Positions 56,169 to 64,000 of a DNA stretch of 64,000 bases are shown piece by piece. The DNA is taken from the NCBI RefSeq assembly GCF_030160635.1, contig NZ_BSOS01000067.1:124001-188000 (forward strand), written 5' to 3'. A program made the translations under genes and the position numbers. Within the stretch, counting starts at the first letter, position 1; every line of letters begins with the position of its first letter. Below the pieces are notes generated by a model. The model worked only from the letters and a program-made list of their open reading frames with translations. It was not told the origin of the DNA and made no database searches. The stretch is from Acidocella aquatica. GTDB lineage: Bacteria; Pseudomonadota; Alphaproteobacteria; Acetobacterales; Acetobacteraceae.

Positions 56169-56648
56169 TCAGAGCGCCTCGAGCACGGCCTCGGCGCGGC
56201 TGATGTCGAAGCCGCCGGGTTCTTCGATGGCGAGGTGGGTTACGATGCCGTCCTGCGCGATGAGGGCGAAGCGCTGGCTGCGGATGCCGAGGCCGCGGGC
56301 CGAGAGGTCAAGCTCGAGGCCGAGGGCCTTGGTGAAGGCTCCCGAGCCGTCGGCCAGGAAGGTGATGGCATCGCAGGCTTTATGTTCCTTGGCCCAGGCG
56401 CCGAGAACGAAGGCGTCGTTGACGGCCATGCAGATGATGCGCTCGACACCCTTGGCTTTGAATTCGGCGGCGTGTTCGACGAAGCCGGGGAGGTGTTTGG
56501 CCGAGCAGGTGGGGGTGAAGGCGCCGGGGACGGCGAACATCACGACCTTTCCGGGGCCGAAGAGGGTCGCGGTGTCGGCCTCGCGCGGGCCTTCGGGTGT
56601 GGCGGCCATGAGTTTCATGGCTGGAATTTTGTCACCGGTTTTGATCAT
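56169..56648 (-). CDS. peroxiredoxin, Prx5/AhpE-like group
   Basis: 159 residues. The peroxidatic Cys lies in PGAFTPTCSAKHLPG (Cys48), the Prx5-group active site with the essential Thr and Pro; the later Arg is in GIRSQRFA. It reduces hydrogen and organic peroxides using thioredoxin or glutaredoxin. ATG 56648 begins the family domain; the open frame runs much further upstream but antisense to yqgE. A resolving Cys candidate is Cys92 (KACDAI). Confidence 0.93.
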   Translation of the reverse strand: MIKTGDKIPAMKLMAATPEGPREADTATLFGPGKVVMFAVPGAFTPTCSAKHLPGFVEHAAEFKAKGVERIICMAVNDAFVLGAWAKEHKACDAITFLADGSGAFTKALGLELDLSARGLGIRSQRFALIAQDGIVTHLAIEEPGGFDISRAEAVLEAL

Positions 56649-56753
56649 GCACTTGGCCCTTGTTTCCAAATAGATGTGCCTACCTATACGAAGTGTTACG
56701 GGCCGTGAAGGTGGGGCTGGCGGGGGCGGGGCTGCGATTATATGGTTGGGGTT

Positions 56754-57341
56754 ATGACGAAGCGAGAAACTGAAGGTTTGGGCGAGCCGGACTGGCTGAC
56801 GGGGCAATTGCTGATCGCGATGCCCTCGATGCAGGATCCGCGTTTTGTGCAGAGCGTGATTTTTGTTTGCGCGCACACGGCCGAGGGGGCGATGGGCGTG
56901 ATGTTGAACCGGCCGGTGAAGGCGCCGGGGTTTGCCGCGTTGCTGGCGCAGCTGGGCGTGGAGCCGGTGCCGCCGAAACGCGAGATCCGGGTGGGCTCGG
57001 GCGGGCCGGTGGAGGATTCACGCGGGTTTGTGCTGCATTCGCCCGATTGGGTGACCGAGGGGAGCATGGCGGTGGATGGGGATTATGTGCTGACGGCGAA
57101 TCTGGAGGTGTTGCAGGCGCTGGCGGAGGGCGGCGGGCCGAGCCAGGCGCGGTTGCTGCTGGGGTATGCGGGCTGGGACGAGGGGCAGCTTGACGAGGAG
57201 ATCAGGCAGAATTCATGGCTGAGCGTGCCGGCTGATGAGGCGCTGGTGTATGACACGGCGTATCTGACCAAATGGCAGCGGGCGCTGGCGAAGCTGCGGA
57301 TTGATCCGGGGATGCTCTCGCATGAGGCGGGGCGGGCGTGA
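56754..57341 (+). CDS. YqgE/AlgH-family protein
   Basis: 195 residues from ATG 56754 (ATG 56742 also in frame). The family signature is complete: LTGQLLIAMPSM, SVIFVCAHTAEGAMGVMLNRP, GGPVEDSRGFVLHS and LGYAGWDEGQLDEEI. The role is unclear; homologues were linked to transcription of alginate genes in Pseudomonas. Overlaps rdgB by four bases. Confidence 0.92.
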   Translation: MTKRETEGLGEPDWLTGQLLIAMPSMQDPRFVQSVIFVCAHTAEGAMGVMLNRPVKAPGFAALLAQLGVEPVPPKREIRVGSGGPVEDSRGFVLHSPDWVTEGSMAVDGDYVLTANLEVLQALAEGGGPSQARLLLGYAGWDEGQLDEEIRQNSWLSVPADEALVYDTAYLTKWQRALAKLRIDPGMLSHEAGRA

Positions 57342-57934
57342 GCGCGCGCGGGCCGGAACAGGTTTTGATCGCCACGCATAACGCGGGGAAGCTGAAGGAG
57401 TTTGCAGCACTGCTGGCGCCGCTGGGGATTGCGGCGGTGGGCGCCGGGGCGATGGGCCTGGCCGAGCCGGACGAGACGGCGGATGATTTTGCCGGGAATG
57501 CGCAATTGAAGGCACGGGCGGCAGCGCGCGCGGCGGGGATTGCGGCGCTGGCCGATGATTCCGGGCTGTGCGTGGCGGCGCTGGGGGGCGAGCCGGGGGT
57601 GTTCTCGGCACGGTATGCGGCGGGGGATTACGGGGCGGCGTTCGCGCGGATCATCGCGGCATGCGCGGCGGCGGGGGAGTGGCGGGCGCGGTTTGTGTGC
57701 GCGCTGTGCCTGGCGCAGCCTGATGGCACGACCGCGACGTTCATCGGCGAGGCGGACGGGGTGATTGCGCCCTCGCCGCGCGGCGAGGGCGGGTTTGGCT
57801 ATGATGCGGTGTTTGTGCCCGATGGGTATGAGCAGACTTATGCCGAGCTGGGAGGCGCGGCGAAGGATGCGATCAGCCACCGGGCGCAGGCGTTCGCGCA
57901 GGTGGCGGCGCGGTTATTGCCCCCGGGGCGTTGA
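57338..57934 (+). CDS. rdgB: non-canonical purine NTP pyrophosphatase RdgB/HAM1
   Basis: 198-residue house-cleaning enzyme that hydrolyses dITP/XTP. It shows ATHNAGKLKEF (about 12-22), ALADDSGLCVAAL (about 69-81), GVFSARYAG-type substrate loop and GGFGYDAVF. GTG start overlapping the yqgE TGA (GTGA). It ends two bases before the half-length MITE-like copy E. Confidence 0.94.
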   Translation: MSARGPEQVLIATHNAGKLKEFAALLAPLGIAAVGAGAMGLAEPDETADDFAGNAQLKARAAARAAGIAALADDSGLCVAALGGEPGVFSARYAAGDYGAAFARIIAACAAAGEWRARFVCALCLAQPDGTTATFIGEADGVIAPSPRGEGGFGYDAVFVPDGYEQTYAELGGAAKDAISHRAQAFAQVAARLLPPGR

Positions 57935-57936
57935 TT

Positions 57937-57994
57937 TAGAGTATCGTTTGAGGTTCGCTCATCTGAGCGAGCCGAAAGCGTGAATCGCGCTCAT
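57937..57994 (-). repeat. MITE-like element, truncated copy E
   Basis: Has only the TAGAG-end half: TAGAGTATCGTTTGAGG, the hairpin GGTTCGCTCA/TGAGCGAGCC and GTGAATCGCGCTC, then breaks off before the AGAGCCTGATCGC hairpin. The junction GGCTAGCC holds the stop codon of the small gene that follows. Confidence 0.8.
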
Positions 57995-58000
57995 CAATGG

Positions 58001-58162
58001 CTAGCCATTTATAAGCGGCACCACCAGGTCGGCGATTTTATTCGAGGTCGTCTGCACCACGGCGCTGGCGAATTGTTTAATCGATGAAGGCGACACCCGG
58101 TCGTTCTGGGCAAGCGCGAAAAACGGCGACAATATGACTATGGCCCAAAGAATTCGACGCAT
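58001..58162 (-). CDS. small secreted protein
   Basis: 53 residues from ATG 58162, which has a strong AGGAGGG ribosome binding site nine bases upstream. A signal peptide (MRRILWAIVILSPFFALAQ) leaves a mature part of about 34 residues rich in Ser/Val/Lys. Not recognised. The TAG stop lies at the edge of the truncated MITE-like copy E, so the original C-terminus may have been lost. Confidence 0.62.
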   Translation of the reverse strand: MRRILWAIVILSPFFALAQNDRVSPSSIKQFASAVVQTTSNKIADLVVPLING

Positions 58163-58269
58163 TAGAAAGACCCTCCTTCTATCCACCCTGTTCTTATAGT
58201 CCCGCACTGTTGCATGCTTGTTTCCGTAAGGTAAATACTCCTTAACGGCAGGCTGGCTGGCGGGGGCGC

Positions 58270-59802
58270 CTATGCGGGCTCGGGGTGCGGCGCGGCGGAG
58301 GAGGATTGCAGGACCACGGTGCGCGGCGTGCGGATAAACAGCAGCAGCGGCAGGGCGGCGATCGAGAAGATCAGCATCAGTTTGAAGTCGTTGTTGTAGG
58401 CGATGATGGTGGCCTGCTGGTCGATGGCGGCGTTGAGCAGGGCGGCGCCCTGGCTGGTGGCGGGGTTGAGGAACTGATGCGCGGCGCCGGTTTGCAGCGT
58501 GCGGTCAAACGGGGTGATGCGGGCGGCGAGGATGGCGTGGTTGATCTGCGCGTTGGTGACCAGCAGCGCGCCGGTGACCGAGATGCCGATGGAGCTGCCG
58601 AGGTTGCGCATGAGGGCGAAGATGCCTGCGGCCTCGGTGCGCAGCTCGGCCGGCAGGGTGGCGAAGGTGGTGGTGGCGAGCGGCACATAGATGAAGCCGA
58701 AGCTGAAGCCCTGGATGATGCCGGCGATGACGAGGCTGCGCGGGGCGGTGCTTGGGGTCCAGTGCATCATCATATCCAGCGCGTAGGCGCCGCAGATCAG
58801 GCCGGTGGCGATGAGCAGGCGCACGCTGACATTGCGCGCCAGCAGCCGGCCGCAGAGGATGAGGCCCACGATGGTGCCGATGCCGCGCGGGGCGAGGTAG
58901 ATGCCGGCCGTGATGACGGGGTAGTTCATCATATCCTGCAGGTAGGGCGCCAGCAGGGCCAGGGTGGCGAACATGATGCTGCCCATGGTGAAGATGAAGA
59001 CCAGGCCGATGAGGAAATTACGGTCGGTGAACAGCGCCAGGGTGAGGAAGGGTTTGGGCGAGAGCGCTGACTGCACCGAGAAGATGTAGAGGCCAAGCCC
59101 GGCGAGGCAGGCTTCGGTCATGATCTCGTAGGAGTTGAACCAGTTGAGCATTTCGCCGCGGTCAAGCAGGGCCTGGAAGGCGCCGATGGCGAGGCTGAGG
59201 GCGGCGAAGCCGGTCCAGTCGAGCTTGGTCTGTTTGTCGAATTTGGTTTCGCGCAAAAAAAGCAACAGACCGAGGCCGGCGAAGAGGCCGACCGGGACGT
59301 TGATATAGAACACCCAGCGCCAGGAGAAATTTTGCGTCAGCCAGCCGCCGAGCATGGGGCCGATGACGGGGCCGAGCGTGCTGCCCATGCTCCAGAGCGC
59401 CATGGCGGGGCCGCGGCGCTCGATGGGGTAGATATCAAACAGCACAGCCTGCGAGAGCGGCACCAGGGCGGCGCCGAACATGCCCTGCAGGAGCCGGAAG
59501 ATGACGATTTCGGCCAGGCTCTGCGACATGCCGCACAGCGCGGAGGCCACGGTAAATCCGGCGATGGCGACGACGAAAAAACGGGTGCGCCCGAAGCGGG
59601 CGGCGAGGAAGCCGGTGGGGGCGGTCATGATCGCGGCGGCGACGATATAGCTGGTGAGAACCCAGTTGATCTCCTCCTGGCTCGCTGACATCGCGCCCTG
59701 CATGTAGGGCAGGGCGACATTGGCGATGGTGGCGTCCAGCGCCTGCAGCGATGTGGCCAGGACCACGCAAACCGTGATGAGGGTGCGGCGGGTCTCGGTC
59801 AT
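58270..59802 (-). CDS. DHA2-family (EmrB/QacA-like) multidrug exporter
   Basis: 510 residues with about 14 membrane helices. Helix 1 has the DHA2 motif LDATIANVALPYM (about 22-34). Motif A-like GFLAARFGRTR and motif C-like GSTLGPVIGPMLGGWL are present. It would export toxic hydrophobic compounds by proton antiport. No HlyD/EmrA-type periplasmic adaptor or regulator is next to it, so it may act alone or with a distant partner. Confidence 0.92.
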   Translation of the reverse strand: MTETRRTLITVCVVLATSLQALDATIANVALPYMQGAMSASQEEINWVLTSYIVAAAIMTAPTGFLAARFGRTRFFVVAIAGFTVASALCGMSQSLAEIVIFRLLQGMFGAALVPLSQAVLFDIYPIERRGPAMALWSMGSTLGPVIGPMLGGWLTQNFSWRWVFYINVPVGLFAGLGLLLFLRETKFDKQTKLDWTGFAALSLAIGAFQALLDRGEMLNWFNSYEIMTEACLAGLGLYIFSVQSALSPKPFLTLALFTDRNFLIGLVFIFTMGSIMFATLALLAPYLQDMMNYPVITAGIYLAPRGIGTIVGLILCGRLLARNVSVRLLIATGLICGAYALDMMMHWTPSTAPRSLVIAGIIQGFSFGFIYVPLATTTFATLPAELRTEAAGIFALMRNLGSSIGISVTGALLVTNAQINHAILAARITPFDRTLQTGAAHQFLNPATSQGAALLNAAIDQQATIIAYNNDFKLMLIFSIAALPLLLFIRTPRTVVLQSSSAAPHPEPA

Positions 59803-59868
59803 GGCGGGCGGGGTGGGATGCGTCTCCGTGATTGCCGTGAACCTTGCTGATGATTTCTGGTTGGTACG

Positions 59869-61764
59869 CTAGTAACCTAATTTCCCGGAAAGCCCAAGCG
59901 CGGATTGCACGGCGTCCGGCCGGAGGATTTGCGGGAGGATGAGCGGGGTGGCCGCGCCGGGAGCGTAATAAAGGTAGAGGGGCACGCCGTCGCGGTGGTT
60001 GGCGGCGAGCAGGGCTGTGACGGCGGGGTTTTTATTGGTCCAGTCGCCGATGAGCAGGGCGGTGCGGGTGGCGGCGAAGGCGGCTTTCACGCTGGGGTTT
60101 TTGAGGGTTGTGGCCTCGTTGACCAGGCAGGTGACGCACCAGGCGGCGGTGAGGTCTATGAAGACCGGGGTTTTTGCGGCGCGCAGCTGGGCGAGGCGGG
60201 CGGCGGTGTAGGGCATTGCGCCGGGCAGGGTGAGCGCCGGGGCGGCGGCCTGGGTGCGCAGCAGGGGCAGCAGCAGGAGCAGCGCCAGGGCCAGCGGGCG
60301 CAGCGGCTTGCGGATGAGCGCCAGGGCGAGGATGGCGGCGCCAAGCAGCAGCAGGAGAAAGCCTTGCATGCCGGTCTGGTGGAACAGCACCCAGGCGAGC
60401 CAGGCGAAGGTGGCGGCCATGGGGATGGCGAGGGCGCGTTGCAGGTAGAGCATCCAGGGGCCGGGGCGCGGGATGAGGCGCGCCAGGCGGGGGATGCTGG
60501 CGAGCATCAGGAAGGGTGCGGCGAGGCCGAGGCCGAGGCTGAGGAAGATGCCGAGCGCGGTTAACGGCGGTGCGGCGAGGGCGGCGGCGACGGCGGTGCC
60601 CATGAACGGCGCGCTGCACGGCGTGGCGACGATGACGGCCAGCGCCCCGGTGGAGATGCTGTGCTGGACCGGGAGCCGGCCCAAAGCGGCGGGGGCGGAG
60701 AGCACGAACAGCCCGGCGAGGTTGAGGGTGAGCGCGAAGATGACCCAGGCGATGAGGGCGACGAAGATGGGCGACTGGAACTGGAAGCCCCAGCCGGCGG
60801 CGGCGCCTAGCGCGCGCAGGGCGAGCAGGGTGGCGCCCATGGCGAGCATGGTGGCGAGGACGCCGAATGTGTAGCCGAATGCCTCGTGGCGGATTTTGGT
60901 GTCCACGCCGCCCAGGCGCGACATGAGCACGGCCTTCATCGCCAGGATGGGAAAGACGCAGGGCATGAAATTAAGGATCAGCCCGCCGAGGAAGGCCAGC
61001 AGCAGATAGGGCGGGTGTATGGGCGCAGGGCCGGGGGCGGGCGCCAGGGTGAGGGACTGGGTGGCGCCCGAGGGGTCGGTGAGTTCGAGCAGGCCGGTGA
61101 TTGGCGGATGGCCGGGCAGCAGGGTGAGGCCGAGGGTGAGGCCGGTGGCGGTGAAGGCGAGCGGCTGCGGCGCGCCGTTTTCCAGCATGCCCGGCGCGGC
61201 GGGGAAGAAATGGGCAGCGGCGACCTGGGCGGCGGTGGGGCCGGTGAGGGTGAGGGTGCCATCCGGCGCGATAGTGGCCGGGAAGGGCGAGGCGATGGTT
61301 TTGGGGCCGGTGAAGAGCGCGGCCTCGGGCGCGGGGCCGCCGGTGAGCGGCAGGGTGAAGGTGGCGTGCTCGGGGATGCAGATATTGGCGCAGACCAGCC
61401 AGGCGGCGCTGGCGGTGATGGCTGGCCCCGCGTTATGGGCCATGAACGGCAGCAGCACATTGCCCGGGAGCACATAGGCGGTGACCGGGCCTTGGTGGAA
61501 TAATTCCGGCGGCGGGAAGCCGAGCGGGCCGAAGCTGGCGGGGGCGGCGGCGGTGATGCCGGGGGGGAAACCGGCGTCACCCGGGTTGGACCAGTAGATA
61601 TGCCAGCCGGGGGCGAGCTGGAATTGCAGCGCGAGCTGCACATCAGGGCCGGTGTTGCTGGCGGAGATGAGGCGGACGGAGTCTCGCGGGGTGGTGAAAA
61701 CATTGCTGGCGGCCCCGAAGGCAAGGCCGGGGAGGAGCAGGAACAACAGGAGCAGGGCGCGCAT
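59869..61764 (-). CDS. DsbD/ScsB-family thiol:disulfide interchange protein
   Basis: 631 residues in three parts: a signal peptide and periplasmic alpha domain with paired Cys (LVCANICIPE); a membrane domain of about eight helices with the redox Cys in FMPCVFPILAMK and ATPCSAPFMGTA; and a C-terminal thioredoxin domain with AAWCVTCLVNE. It carries electrons from cytoplasmic thioredoxin to the periplasm. The large alpha domain fits ScsB-like members better than classic DsbD. Divergent from hrpB with a 45-base gap. Confidence 0.92.
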   Translation of the reverse strand: MRALLLLFLLLPGLAFGAASNVFTTPRDSVRLISASNTGPDVQLALQFQLAPGWHIYWSNPGDAGFPPGITAAAPASFGPLGFPPPELFHQGPVTAYVLPGNVLLPFMAHNAGPAITASAAWLVCANICIPEHATFTLPLTGGPAPEAALFTGPKTIASPFPATIAPDGTLTLTGPTAAQVAAAHFFPAAPGMLENGAPQPLAFTATGLTLGLTLLPGHPPITGLLELTDPSGATQSLTLAPAPGPAPIHPPYLLLAFLGGLILNFMPCVFPILAMKAVLMSRLGGVDTKIRHEAFGYTFGVLATMLAMGATLLALRALGAAAGWGFQFQSPIFVALIAWVIFALTLNLAGLFVLSAPAALGRLPVQHSISTGALAVIVATPCSAPFMGTAVAAALAAPPLTALGIFLSLGLGLAAPFLMLASIPRLARLIPRPGPWMLYLQRALAIPMAATFAWLAWVLFHQTGMQGFLLLLLGAAILALALIRKPLRPLALALLLLLPLLRTQAAAPALTLPGAMPYTAARLAQLRAAKTPVFIDLTAAWCVTCLVNEATTLKNPSVKAAFAATRTALLIGDWTNKNPAVTALLAANHRDGVPLYLYYAPGAATPLILPQILRPDAVQSALGLSGKLGY

Positions 61765-61809
61765 GGGGAGAATATCGCACGGTTGGGCTTGTGGTGGTAT
61801 CCGGGGGCG

Positions 61810-64000
61810 ATGACCGAAGATTTACCCGTGAATGATGTGCTCCCGGCGCTGCTGGATTGTCTGCTGACGCAAGGGCGCAATGCCGTGCTGGTGGCGCCGC
61901 CGGGCGCGGGCAAGACCACGCTGGTGCCGCTGGCGCTGATGCAAGCGGGGGTGGAGGGCAAAATTCTGCTGCTGGAGCCGCGCAGGCTGGCGGCGCGGGC
62001 AGCGGCGCAGCGCATGGCGGGGATTTTGGGCGAGGCCGTGGGGCAGCGGGTGGGGTTTCGCACCCGGCTGGAGAGCGCGGTTTCAGGCGAGACGGTGGTG
62101 GAGGTGATCACCGAGGGGCTGCTGACGAGCCGCCTGCTGGCCGACCCGGGGTTGAGCGGGGTGGCGCTGGTGATATTCGACGAGGTGCATGAGCGCAGCC
62201 TGGATGCGGACCTCGGCCTGGCGCTGGTGCTGGATTTGCAGCGCACATTGCGCCCGGAGCTGCGGATATTGGCGATGTCGGCCACGGCGGAGGCGGAGAA
62301 GATCGCAGGGCTGCTGGAGGCCACGGTGATCGAGAGCGACGGGCGGATGCATGAGGTGGCGGTGAGCCACAGCAAACGCGATATTCCCACCGCGCGCGAG
62401 CTGCCGGAGGCCGCGGCGAAGGCGGTGCGCGAGGCGCTGGTGGCGCATAAGGGCGATGTGCTGGTGTTTCTGCCGGGCATGGCGGAGATAAGGCGCACGC
62501 AGGCGGCGTTGCAGGGTGCCCCGGCGCTGGTGTTGCCGCTGCATGGGGATTTATCGCCGGCGGCGCAGGATCTGGCGTTGCGCGAGCATGAGCAGCGCCG
62601 GGTGGTGCTGGCGACCTCGATTGCTGAGACATCGCTGACGGTTCCGGGCGTGCGGATTGTGATCGACGGCGGGTTCCGCCGCGCGCCCAAACTGGATGTG
62701 GCGAGCGGGCTGACGCGGCTGGCGACCTTGCGGATAAGCCGCGCGGCGGCGGTGCAGCGGGCGGGGCGCGCGGGGCGGCAAGGGCCGGGGGTGGCGATAC
62801 GGCTATGGTCCGAGGCGCTGCACCGGGGGTTGCCGGGGTTTGAGACGCCGGAGATTTTGGAGGCGGAGCTCTCGGCGCTGGAGCTGGCCTGCGCGGCCTG
62901 GGGCGAGAAGAGCGAGAGCCTGCCGTTTGTGGACGCGCCGCCGCCGGGGGCGGCGAAGGTGGCGCGCGCGCTGCTGGAGGAGCTGGGGGCGCTGGAGGCA
63001 GGCGGGCGGATTACGCCGCTGGGGCGCGAGATGGCGCGGCTGCGTGCCGCCCCGCGGCTGGCGGCGATGATGCTGGCGGGGGAGAGCAAGGCCGAGCGCG
63101 CGCTGGCGGCGGATATTGCGGCGATATTGGAGGAGCGGGATGTGTTGGGGCGTGATGCCTCGGCGGATATCGCGCTCCGGCTGGAGGCGCTGGCGGGGAA
63201 AATCGAGGGCGACAGGGCGGGGCTGGCACGGGTGCGCCAGGGAGCAAAAATTTATCGCAACCGGCTGGGCGTGGGGGCGATGCCGGGGGTTGGCGATGCC
63301 GGGGCGCTGTTGGCGGCGGCGTTTCCAGACCGCATCGGCCAGGCGCGGGGGGAGCCGGGGTCTTATAGGTTATCAGGCGGGGGCAGCGGCGCGCTGGGGG
63401 CGACCGACCCGTTGCGGCGGGCGCGGCTGCTGGTGGTGGCCTCGCTGGAGGCCAAGGGGGCCAAAATACGCCTGGCGGCGGGGCTGGATGCGGAGGATCT
63501 GCCGCCGGTGCTGCGGGCGCGGTGCAGGCGGGTGCGGGAGTCAGGGTTTGATCCGGCCAGCGGCGGTATTCTGGTCCGCGAGCGGGTGCGGTTGGGCGCG
63601 CTGATACTCACGGATAAATATCTGCCGCCGGAGCCCGACGAGGTGCAGGCGGCGCTGGCGAAGGCGGTGTCCTCCCGGCTGGAGGCGCTGGATTGGAGCG
63701 AGGCGGCGGAAAACCTGTGCGCCCGGGTGGCGGTGATGCGCGGGGTGGACCCGAACTATCCTGATTTGTCGCGCGCGGCGCTGGCGCAGGGCGTTGAGGC
63801 GTGGCTGGCGCCTTATCTGGCGGGGATGAGCCATCTGCGCGAGGTGAAAACCGTCGATTTGGCCGCGGTGCTGCGCGGCATGATGACGCGCGAGCAGGCG
63901 CAGCGGCTGGATAAGGAGCTGCCCGTGGCGCTCAAACTGCCGCATGGCGAGGTGCGGGTGGATTACACCGGGCCGGTGCCGGTCGCCGCCGCGCGGGCAA
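61810..64000 (+). CDS. hrpB: ATP-dependent helicase HrpB (3' end outside window)
   Basis: First 730 codons, open to the window edge. DEAH-type helicase motifs are in order: Walker A APPGAGKTT (about 30-38), LEPRRLAARAAA, Walker B FDEVHERS (about 124-131), SATAEAEK, LPLHGDLS, ATSIAETSLTVPGV and QRAGRAGR, then the HrpB-type C-terminal region (SGGGSGAL). HrpB is about 820-840 residues in other bacteria, so about 100 are missing. Role in RNA metabolism, not settled. ATG 61810. Confidence 0.95.
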   Translation, partial: MTEDLPVNDVLPALLDCLLTQGRNAVLVAPPGAGKTTLVPLALMQAGVEGKILLLEPRRLAARAAAQRMAGILGEAVGQRVGFRTRLESAVSGETVVEVITEGLLTSRLLADPGLSGVALVIFDEVHERSLDADLGLALVLDLQRTLRPELRILAMSATAEAEKIAGLLEATVIESDGRMHEVAVSHSKRDIPTARELPEAAAKAVREALVAHKGDVLVFLPGMAEIRRTQAALQGAPALVLPLHGDLSPAAQDLALREHEQRRVVLATSIAETSLTVPGVRIVIDGGFRRAPKLDVASGLTRLATLRISRAAAVQRAGRAGRQGPGVAIRLWSEALHRGLPGFETPEILEAELSALELACAAWGEKSESLPFVDAPPPGAAKVARALLEELGALEAGGRITPLGREMARLRAAPRLAAMMLAGESKAERALAADIAAILEERDVLGRDASADIALRLEALAGKIEGDRAGLARVRQGAKIYRNRLGVGAMPGVGDAGALLAAAFPDRIGQARGEPGSYRLSGGGSGALGATDPLRRARLLVVASLEAKGAKIRLAAGLDAEDLPPVLRARCRRVRESGFDPASGGILVRERVRLGALILTDKYLPPEPDEVQAALAKAVSSRLEALDWSEAAENLCARVAVMRGVDPNYPDLSRAALAQGVEAWLAPYLAGMSHLREVKTVDLAAVLRGMMTREQAQRLDKELPVALKLPHGEVRVDYTGPVPVAAARA

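Noticed and set aside
60978-63089. 703-codon minus-strand frame across dsbD and hrpB
   Set aside because: Ser/Ala/Pro-rich shadow. The plus-strand helicase motifs and the DsbD motifs in the other frame are unambiguous.

Overview
The window is high-GC chromosomal DNA of an alphaproteobacterium, most likely of the Acetobacteraceae (Acidocella/Acidiphilium type). The reasons are a complete squalene/hopanoid set (hpnA-E, an hpnL homologue, shc), a PmtA-like methyltransferase, a CuA-type cytochrome c oxidase operon, a parAB-rsmG-mnmG-mnmE block typical of alphaproteobacterial origins, and short palindromic repeats between genes. The family-level assignment is an inference from gene content. I saw no rRNA, tRNA or CRISPR array.

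Layout. 1-6.6 kb: end of a coiled-coil protein, a secreted ankyrin-type protein, and a minus-strand beta-oxidation operon (MerR regulator, thiolase, FadN-type hydroxyacyl-CoA dehydrogenase/hydratase, DmdC-type acyl-CoA dehydrogenase). 6.6-11.2 kb: periplasmic cyclic phosphodiesterase/nucleotidase, an AT-richer acetyltransferase, a small lipoprotein, an MFS permease and a GlsB-type membrane protein. 11.2-18.2 kb: hopanoid genes, with hpnABCDE on the plus strand and hpnL plus a ferritin-like di-iron protein divergent. 18.2-22.7 kb: an orphan Flp pilin, leuS, lptE, holA. 23-29.2 kb: an outer-membrane transporter-like protein, a B12 riboswitch-controlled TonB receptor, a CDF exporter and L-serine dehydratase. 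29.2-30.3 kb: a repeat-rich accessory patch with a GIY-YIG-type gene. 30.3-35.4 kb: an acyl-CoA operon (acyl-CoA dehydrogenase, HMG-CoA-synthase-like/DUF35 fusion, SCP-x-type thiolase, MaoC, CitE). 36-43.6 kb: an HPP/CBS membrane protein, then parB-parA-rsmG-mnmG, an AT-rich ORFan, and mnmE. 43.6-50.4 kb: M32 carboxypeptidase, SURF1 and the cox operon. 50.6-55.9 kb: pmtA-like, shc and two polyprenyl-phosphate-sugar glycosyltransferase genes. 56-64 kb: peroxiredoxin, YqgE, RdgB, a small secreted protein, a DHA2 exporter, a DsbD-type reductase and a truncated hrpB.

The plus strand is C-rich on the left and G-rich on the right regardless of gene direction, and the change falls at about 41-44 kb. 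With parAB, a parS-like site and rsmG/mnmG/mnmE nearby, this points to the replication origin lying between mnmG and mnmE. The hopanoid genes then sit on both sides of the origin (hpnA-E about 25 kb to the left, shc about 10 kb to the right).

The most unusual content is (i) the acyl-CoA operon at 30.3-35.4 kb, whose HMG-CoA-synthase-like protein appears to have lost all three catalytic residues and is fused to a DUF35 zinc-ribbon/OB domain beside a thiolase that keeps its catalytic Cys; (ii) a family of about 105-bp MITE-like elements (five copies) and two other palindromic repeat families, three members of which supply the stop codon of a gene; and (iii) a GIY-YIG-type gene bracketed by direct copies of one palindromic repeat next to a duplicated gene tail.
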